A stretch of DNA of 64,000 nt from Alphaproteobacteria bacterium (GTDB taxonomy: Bacteria > Pseudomonadota > Alphaproteobacteria > Caulobacterales > Parvularculaceae): assembly GCA_030426465.1 (NCBI GenBank), contig JAUHYK010000005.1:1-64000 (forward strand), given 5' to 3'. Below are positions 58,889 through 64,000 of this stretch, in pieces; the stretch's first letter is position 1, and every line of letters begins with the position of its first letter. A program made the position numbers and the translations under genes. The notes under the pieces are model-generated. The model was not told the DNA's origin. It was given only the letters and a program-made list of their open reading frames with translations, and did no database searches.

Positions 58889-59758
58889 ATGGCGCAAAAA
58901 TCGATCTTCATCCCGTTCTTTGAACAGAAATCGGCTGAAACCGCTTTTCGTGCGGCGGCGGCGCTTGCAAAAGAAAGCAACGGACATATCACCGCTGTCC
59001 ATATTCGCAGCCGTCCTGTCCCCGCCACTACTGTTTACTTTCCTCTTGGCGGTGTTTCCACCGAGTTTACGAAAAGTTTTCAAAAGGCGGAAGATCAGCT
59101 CGCTGACGATCTGAAAGCGCTTTTCGATAAACTGTGCGCAGAAACTGGCGCAGGCGTCGTCAACCTTGAAGAACATAAGGACGAACATGGCGCGACGGCG
59201 TCATGGATTGAGAGCGAAGGCGACGTCTTGATGGAATACGCCTTTAAGGCGACGGCATATGATTTTTCCATTCTTGCTGCGGCGGGTGATGACGCCAATC
59301 CCATGGAAGAAAGCATTGCTGAAAGCCTTTTGTTTGAGTCGGGCCGGCCGGTGCTGTTGACGCCGGCGAGCGGTCTTTCGAGGGCGCCGCAAAAAGTCGT
59401 TGTCGCCTGGAACGGCAGTCAGGAGGCGGCGCGCGCCGTCGCTGCATCACTTTCTCTGTTAAAGGGTGCGCAAACGGTGACAGTGATCTCCGTACGCAAA
59501 GCAGATGACCCCTTCATCAACACCGATGAAATCACTGCTTATTTGCGTTTCCATGGCGTCGAGGCGGCGCGCATGAAGGTGGAGGTGCAGGATAATGAAA
59601 ACGTCACCGCCCGCCTGGATCAGGAAGTCCGGCAGGAGCAGCCGGATTTATTGGTGATGGGCGCCTATTCCCACAGCCGCTGGCGCGAGGCCGTGTTGGG
59701 CGGGTTTACACGCCATATGATACATGAAGCGAAAATGCCCGTCTTCATGATGCGCTAG
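58889..59758 (+). CDS. Tandem-domain universal stress protein
   Basis: 289-aa cytoplasmic protein with two UspA domains. The second (about residues 165-289) carries KVVVAWNGSQEAARAVAASL and the ATP-binding region LLVMGAYSHSRWREAVLGGF; the first (about 1-150) is degenerate in its nucleotide loop. Proteins of this type help survival in hypoxia or stationary phase. ATG at 58889 has CAGGAGAGACC ahead of it. Its last 14 bases overlap the end of the convergent membrane-protein gene. Confidence 0.92.
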   Translation: MAQKSIFIPFFEQKSAETAFRAAAALAKESNGHITAVHIRSRPVPATTVYFPLGGVSTEFTKSFQKAEDQLADDLKALFDKLCAETGAGVVNLEEHKDEHGATASWIESEGDVLMEYAFKATAYDFSILAAAGDDANPMEESIAESLLFESGRPVLLTPASGLSRAPQKVVVAWNGSQEAARAVAASLSLLKGAQTVTVISVRKADDPFINTDEITAYLRFHGVEAARMKVEVQDNENVTARLDQEVRQEQPDLLVMGAYSHSRWREAVLGGFTRHMIHEAKMPVFMMR

Positions 59759-60809
59759 GTTTTCGTTGCTGTCGCCCGGTGTTGTTGTCACTCGGCTGAT
59801 TGAGAAATTCCCGTTGTATGATGAGAAATCCCGGTAGCAGCGGCAACCATAACGTCAATCCGCGATAAATCAGGGTGATGGTAAGCGCGTCTTCCATAGA
59901 AGCGCCGAAAACGTTCAGACTCGCAATCATGCCTGCTTCAAAAGTTCCGAGCCCCATGGGAACCGGCCCGATGGTGGCGGCGATAGAGGCGGTGGCGACC
60001 GCGATAAAGCCGGTTGTATACGCGATAGGCGCGCCGATCGCATGAGAGATCAGCATCAGGGTCAAGCCGTCAATCGCTCGAACAGCAATAAGAATAGCGG
60101 TCATCTTCGCGAATAGGGCGGGCATGGTGCGAATGTCGTGTATGGCGGCGCCCAGGAATTCGGCGGCTTTGGCGGTAAGCCGATGTTTGCGGATGAAAGG
60201 CGGCGCCCTTTCGGGTTTATAAAGAACGACAAGACCCGTGATGATGGTCGCCAGAAGGAAGACGCCGGCAAACGCCGATACACTGGCCGAGAGCGCTGGC
60301 GGCGCCTTTTCCGCTGTGGATAGGGCGATGAGGCTGATGATTGCTGTAACCAGAAAGGCCAGAAAATAGGCGGAGGTCGTAAAAACGAAGGTGCGGAAAG
60401 CTGTCTTGTCCGGCACGCCCCGTTTTGTTAGCGCAAAGAGGAAAAATGCAGCGCCCGACAAGCCGCCCGACGGCAGGGCCTGGTCGGCGAACAGCTTGGC
60501 AAGCGACAGCGGAATAAGCGAGCGCAATTTGAGTTCGCTTCCCATGCTCTTCAGAAAGAGAAACCAGACATAGGCGGCGAATAGATAAGGGAGTGTTTGT
60601 ACGGCGAGGGCGGCGGCCAGGGGGCCGGCGCTGGCGTTCGCGGCTTGTCTCGCAAATGCTGTGATGTCTCCGCTATTGGCAATGAACAGAACCAACGCTG
60701 CTAGTGCGGATACGCCAACAAGAACGGCGATAAGCCGGGATATACGCCTCTGTTTTCCTGCGGTTTTGTGCCTGCGGCTTTCCGTGTCCTTGTTGGCGTC
60801 ATCATGCAT
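59745..60809 (-). CDS. Lysylphosphatidylglycerol synthase-type transmembrane protein
   Basis: 354-aa inner-membrane protein with about eight hydrophobic segments, of the flippase-like (UPF0104/LPG synthase TM region) family. Signature parts: AKLFADQALPSGGLSGAAFF, AVATASIAATIGPVPMGLGT and FEAGMIASLNVFGASMEDAL. The cytoplasmic lysyltransferase domain is absent, so it is probably a lipid flippase-like protein rather than an MprF. ATG at 60809 (MHDDANKDTESRRHK) overlaps the ATPase stop by eight bases; a longer upstream frame lies inside the ATPase gene. Confidence 0.85.
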   Translation of the reverse strand: MHDDANKDTESRRHKTAGKQRRISRLIAVLVGVSALAALVLFIANSGDITAFARQAANASAGPLAAALAVQTLPYLFAAYVWFLFLKSMGSELKLRSLIPLSLAKLFADQALPSGGLSGAAFFLFALTKRGVPDKTAFRTFVFTTSAYFLAFLVTAIISLIALSTAEKAPPALSASVSAFAGVFLLATIITGLVVLYKPERAPPFIRKHRLTAKAAEFLGAAIHDIRTMPALFAKMTAILIAVRAIDGLTLMLISHAIGAPIAYTTGFIAVATASIAATIGPVPMGLGTFEAGMIASLNVFGASMEDALTITLIYRGLTLWLPLLPGFLIIQREFLNQPSDNNTGRQQRKPSAS

Positions 60810-63501
60810 GGGCGGATCTTTCCAATAGCCCGGTGAAATCGCGTCTCGCACGCGGCCTGGCGATAAATAGCTTGTAAAGCTCGCCAACCAGAACAACCGT
60901 GCCGCCAAGCGTAAATACAATAGCCCATTCCCATAGAGCTACGGGTTCGATCTCCAAGACATCGCTGATCACGGGCGTGTACATGGCGAGAATATGCAAC
61001 AGCTGCGCGCCGGCGACGCCGAACATCAAGATGGGATTAGCGCGCAGCGGCACGCGGAAGGCGGACCGGCTTTCAGACCGGCAATTAAAGGCGTGAAAGT
61101 TGTGGAAGGAAACCAGAAACAACAGTGTGAGATTTCGAGCGGCTTCGATATTAAATCCAAGGATCTCATACAGGTAATAGTAGAGACCGAAGGAAATGAC
61201 GCTGACATAAAGACCAATGACGAGGCACTGCTCAATCATTTGCCGGTCGAAAATAGGTTCTTTCGGTCTTCGCGGTTTGCGTTTCATTAGGTCGGGCTCT
61301 TTGCCTTCAAAGGCGAGCGCGACATCCTGAACCCCTTCTGTGACGAGATTCATCCAGAGAATTTGCACTGCGGTCAGGGGAATCGGCATGGAGAAGGTGA
61401 GCGCGAGAATAAAGATCAGGACTTCCGTGACGGCGGTGGCGAGCAACAGCCAGACGATCTTGCGGATATTGTCATAGGCGGCGCGGCCTTCTTCAACGCC
61501 GGCGACGATCGAGGCGAAATTGTCGTCAGTAATGATGAGGTCGGCAGCCGCGCGCGCCACATCAGTGCCGCCGGCGCCCATGGCGACGCCCACATTGGCG
61601 GCTTTTAACGCCGGAGCGTCGTTCACACCGTCGCCCGTGACGGCGACGAAGTGGCCTTGCGCTTGAAGCTCGCGGACGATCAGGTTTTTTTGCGCCGGTT
61701 CTACGCGCGCAAAAATTGCGGCGCCGTTGATTCTGTCCCGCAACGAAGCGCCCGAGAGACTTGAAAGTTCGGCGCCGGTCAAAACGGTTTCCGGCGCCCA
61801 GGATGGATCGAGCTGACGGGCGATGGCGAGCGCCGTTTCCGGGTGATCGCCTGTCACCATGCGCACATCGATACCTGCTGCGCGGGCGGAGGCGACCGCT
61901 TCCGGTGCCTGTTTGCGGAGCGGGTCGATGAGACCGACAAAGCCCAGAAAGTCCAGATCGCCAAGTTGTTGCGCATCGAGCGCTCCACCGTCAGGAGGCG
62001 CTGAACCTTGCGCTACGGCGATAACGCGATAACCGGCGCTTGCGAGACGGTGCAGCGCCTTCTCTGCGGCCCTTCGATCAAACCCGGAGCACATCTTGAG
62101 AACAGTTTCCGGCGCGCCTTTGGCGGATATGAGACCGTTCTCGGTTTCGATGTCGAGAGAGGCGGAATATCCATGCTGCGGTTCATAGGGCAGGGCCGAG
62201 TGACGGCGAAACGTGTTTTGCAAGTCTTTTTTTCGTGCGCCGAGTTTTTCCGCCAGCACCAAAAAAGCAATGTCGACGGAATCTCCCTGGGCTTCGACAA
62301 CGCCGTCGGTTTCTTGAATGGCGGCCTCATTGGTGAGCGCCGCCGCGCGCGAAAGGCGAAATGCATTGTCCTTTCTACGGTCGTCACAATTTGCGCCGTC
62401 CGCTGGCAGCAATTCGCCGGAAAGCTCCAGGCCTTCGCCGGTAATATCGAATTCTGCGCCGTCTGGCAGGATGATTTTCTTGGCGGTCAGACGATTGACT
62501 GTAAGCGTGCCTGTTTTATCGGTCGCAATCAGCGTGCAAGAGCCCAGCGCTTCAACAGCGGGCAGCCGCCTGACGATGACATTGCGCTTGCCCATGCGTG
62601 AGGATGCGATGGCGAGGGTGACCGTTATCGCGGCGGGCAACCCTTCCGGGATCGCCGAGACGGCGAGTGCAACGGATAAAAGCAGCACGTCTGAAAAAGC
62701 CGCGCCTTGAAGAAAAAATGCGAGGCCCAGAAACGCAGTAAGTCCGACGATGAAGAGGCCAATCCGTGCCGAAAACGCCTCCATGCGGATGAGAAGCGGT
62801 GGTCTTGCGCCGCGCGCGCCCAGCATTTTTGCAATGGCGCCGATCTCGGTAGTTTCGCCCACGGCGCAGACAAGCCCCACACCGCGGCCCGCGACGACCA
62901 TCGTCCCGGCCAGCGCCATATTGCGCCGGTCGCCGAGCGTTGTTTTTTCCTCAAGCGTTATGTCGCTCTGCTTTGAGGCGGGCTTCGACTCGCCGGTCAG
63001 CAGGGACTCATCCATTCGCAGATCCTGCGCGGAGACAAGGCGTAAATCCGCCGGCGCAACGGCGCCTGATTCGAGGCAGACAATGTCGCCGGAAACAATT
63101 TCTTCAATGTCGATGATGCGCCTCACGCCGTCGCGAATGACAGTGGGTTTGATCCGTAATGTCTTTTTCAACGAAGCCGCGCTCGCTTCGGCGCGCCATT
63201 CCTGCAACGCGCCTATGAAGACATTGATAGCGACGACCGCGCATATGAAAGCGCCATCGGCATTCTCTCCCAGGATAAAGGCCGCTGCCGCGGCGGCGAA
63301 CAGAATAAAGGTCAGCGGATTGTTGAACTGGCGGAGAATGATAAGTAGTCGCGAAGGACGGCCCGTTTCGGGCAGTTTATTCGGGCCATTACTCTCAAGA
63401 CGGCGGCTCGCCTCCGCTTCGGACAGACCTTCGCTTTTCGCGTTGAGTTCCGCGAACGCGTCATGAATGTTCAGGGTATGCCAGGGACGAAGCGGTTTCA
63501 G
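60802..63501 (-). CDS. P-type cation-transporting ATPase (calcium/P2 type), uncertain start
   Basis: About 899-aa ion pump. N-terminal region PWHTLNIHDAFAELN and EGLSEAEASRRLESNGPNKL is the cation-ATPase N-domain; then membrane pairs, GDIVCLESG, TGES, SAIPEGLPAAITVTLAIASS (ion site), phosphorylation motif DKTGTLT and VTGDGVNDAPALKAANVGVA. The C-terminal six membrane helices are complete. The frame is open from a stop at 63535-63537, but contains no ATG, GTG or TTG before the conserved region; CTG at 63501 has AAGGA eight bases ahead. An ATG at 63518-63520 is one base out of frame. A TTG at 63207 would remove the first membrane pair. Either CTG starts it or a frameshift exists near 63490. Confidence 0.85.
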   Translation of the reverse strand: MKPLRPWHTLNIHDAFAELNAKSEGLSEAEASRRLESNGPNKLPETGRPSRLLIILRQFNNPLTFILFAAAAAAFILGENADGAFICAVVAINVFIGALQEWRAEASAASLKKTLRIKPTVIRDGVRRIIDIEEIVSGDIVCLESGAVAPADLRLVSAQDLRMDESLLTGESKPASKQSDITLEEKTTLGDRRNMALAGTMVVAGRGVGLVCAVGETTEIGAIAKMLGARGARPPLLIRMEAFSARIGLFIVGLTAFLGLAFFLQGAAFSDVLLLSVALAVSAIPEGLPAAITVTLAIASSRMGKRNVIVRRLPAVEALGSCTLIATDKTGTLTVNRLTAKKIILPDGAEFDITGEGLELSGELLPADGANCDDRRKDNAFRLSRAAALTNEAAIQETDGVVEAQGDSVDIAFLVLAEKLGARKKDLQNTFRRHSALPYEPQHGYSASLDIETENGLISAKGAPETVLKMCSGFDRRAAEKALHRLASAGYRVIAVAQGSAPPDGGALDAQQLGDLDFLGFVGLIDPLRKQAPEAVASARAAGIDVRMVTGDHPETALAIARQLDPSWAPETVLTGAELSSLSGASLRDRINGAAIFARVEPAQKNLIVRELQAQGHFVAVTGDGVNDAPALKAANVGVAMGAGGTDVARAAADLIITDDNFASIVAGVEEGRAAYDNIRKIVWLLLATAVTEVLIFILALTFSMPIPLTAVQILWMNLVTEGVQDVALAFEGKEPDLMKRKPRRPKEPIFDRQMIEQCLVIGLYVSVISFGLYYYLYEILGFNIEAARNLTLLFLVSFHNFHAFNCRSESRSAFRVPLRANPILMFGVAGAQLLHILAMYTPVISDVLEIEPVALWEWAIVFTLGGTVVLVGELYKLFIARPRARRDFTGLLERSAHA

Positions 63502-63637
63502 CGGACAATTCCTTCGCCATGCGTAAACGTCGCACTACGGACAGTCTTGTTGCAAACCATACCGCGCCTATATCGGTACTGTCTATTTGTGATGATGCGC
63601 TTCGTCGGCAAGAACGGCTTCGCGCAAGGAGGCTTGA

Positions 63638-64000
63638 TGAAGCTGCCAAGACGCACGACCTGGTTCTTGATTGTCGATAGTGCAAAGTCCCGTATTTTTG
63701 AAAGCTCAGGGCCTCATGGGACCTGGTCGAAGATAGAAGAGACGACAGATGATGATGCGCGCAAACCCTCGCGGGAGTTAGGGCGTGATCGTCCCGTGCG
63801 CGGGCGCACAATCGGTAGTGGGGCGTCTTTCGCGGTGAATGGCGCATCCGAGCATGACAAGGCGGGAGAAGAGTTTCTTGCTGATTGCACGCAATACTTG
63901 GCGGAAGCGGAAAAGAAAGGGCGGTTCGACCAGCTGGTCGTGGCGGCGCCGCCAGCTGCCTTGGGCGTTCTACGGAAAAAACTGCCTGCGGAAACGACAG
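63638..64000 (+). CDS. Host attachment family protein, N-terminal part (runs off window)
   Basis: The first 121 residues are visible. MKLPRRTTWFLIVDSAKSRI followed by FESSGPHGTWSKIEETTDDD, the RGRTIGSGASFAVN segment and FDQLVVAAPPAALGVLRKKL match the PF10116-type family named for attachment to host cells in Agrobacterium; in most bacteria such proteins are stress-associated and of unknown role. A perfect AAGGAGG ribosome site precedes the ATG. It is divergent from the P-type ATPase across about 120 bases. The 3' end lies beyond 64000. Confidence 0.88.

Noticed and set aside
63461-63847. 128-aa leftward frame ending at 63461
   Set aside because: Overlaps the well-supported host-attachment gene and the ATPase N-terminus; Ser/Arg-rich with no family features. 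Only its last ATG (63520) is relevant, as a possible frameshifted ATPase start.
1-64000. tRNA, rRNA, insertion sequences or prophage genes
   Set aside because: No cloverleaf-like segments, transposase or integrase motifs or phage structural proteins were seen; small RNAs cannot be excluded by reading alone.

Overview
The window comes from an alphaproteobacterial chromosome. A Caulobacterales/Hyphomonadales/Parvularculales-type bacterium is the best guess. The basis is an FlbY/FlgN-like and CheL/FlgJ-like flagellar pair, a FlbE/FliH-like gene, CtrA-like half sites, an ATPase-inhibitor zeta subunit (DUF1476), a BigR-type sulfide regulator, a squalene-hopene cyclase, and an SO2930-type dihaem cytochrome with its beta-helix partner. 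The taxon is an inference.

Region 1 (1-16,963) is a flagellar cluster. It starts with a cut-off flagellin, then flgN/flbY-like, flgJ-N, fliK and flgD. A long leftward operon follows (fliL, DUF6468-like, motE-like, motA, an 806-aa periplasmic repeat-type protein, flgF, flgG, flgA, flgH, second fliL-like). A divergent rightward operon carries fliF-fliH/flbE-fliN-fliP-fliG. Region 2 (16,988-42,481) is mostly housekeeping and accessory metabolism: YHS protein, MscS channel, DUF885 peptidase-like protein, a leftward bigR-persulfide dioxygenase-SulP operon followed by a MatB-like ligase and a sulfotransferase, squalene-hopene cyclase, the cytochrome/beta-helix pair, an amidase, purine genes (purC, purS, purQ) interrupted by a methyltransferase and a RutB-like hydrolase, then LysE, SDR, LemA, GNAT, racemase and M48 protease genes.

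Region 3 (42,509-52,548) is the most unusual part. A rightward operon has a near-perfect sigma-54 promoter (47,968) and a strong terminator (52,513). It encodes an exported, almost purely acidic DNS-repeat protein, a 143-aa Asn-rich protein, an exported C39-type cysteine peptidase, and a Sec-signal protein with a double-glycine leader-like motif. The three structural proteins appear to share a related C-terminal module. Leftward genes beside it encode a coiled-coil/LysM/beta-barrel outer-membrane protein, a sigma-54 activator and a membrane-anchored trypsin-like protease. The layout resembles the Pseudomonas Fap functional-amyloid system (repeat subunits, C39 peptidase FapD, coiled-coil plus barrel exporter FapF, RpoN control), but with a different subunit chemistry. 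I propose a Fap-like surface-fibre or adhesin export system; this is inference.

Region 4 (52,578-64,000) looks like a low-oxygen or energy-stress module: a soluble GAF histidine kinase and NarL-type regulator, AMP/thymidine phosphorylase, PRPP synthetase, a metallo-beta-lactamase/beta-CASP protein, a tandem universal stress protein, a flippase-like membrane protein, a P-type cation ATPase and a host-attachment-family protein. FNR/FixK-like palindromes precede the phosphorylase and stress-protein genes. No tRNA, rRNA, CRISPR array, insertion sequence or prophage was seen.
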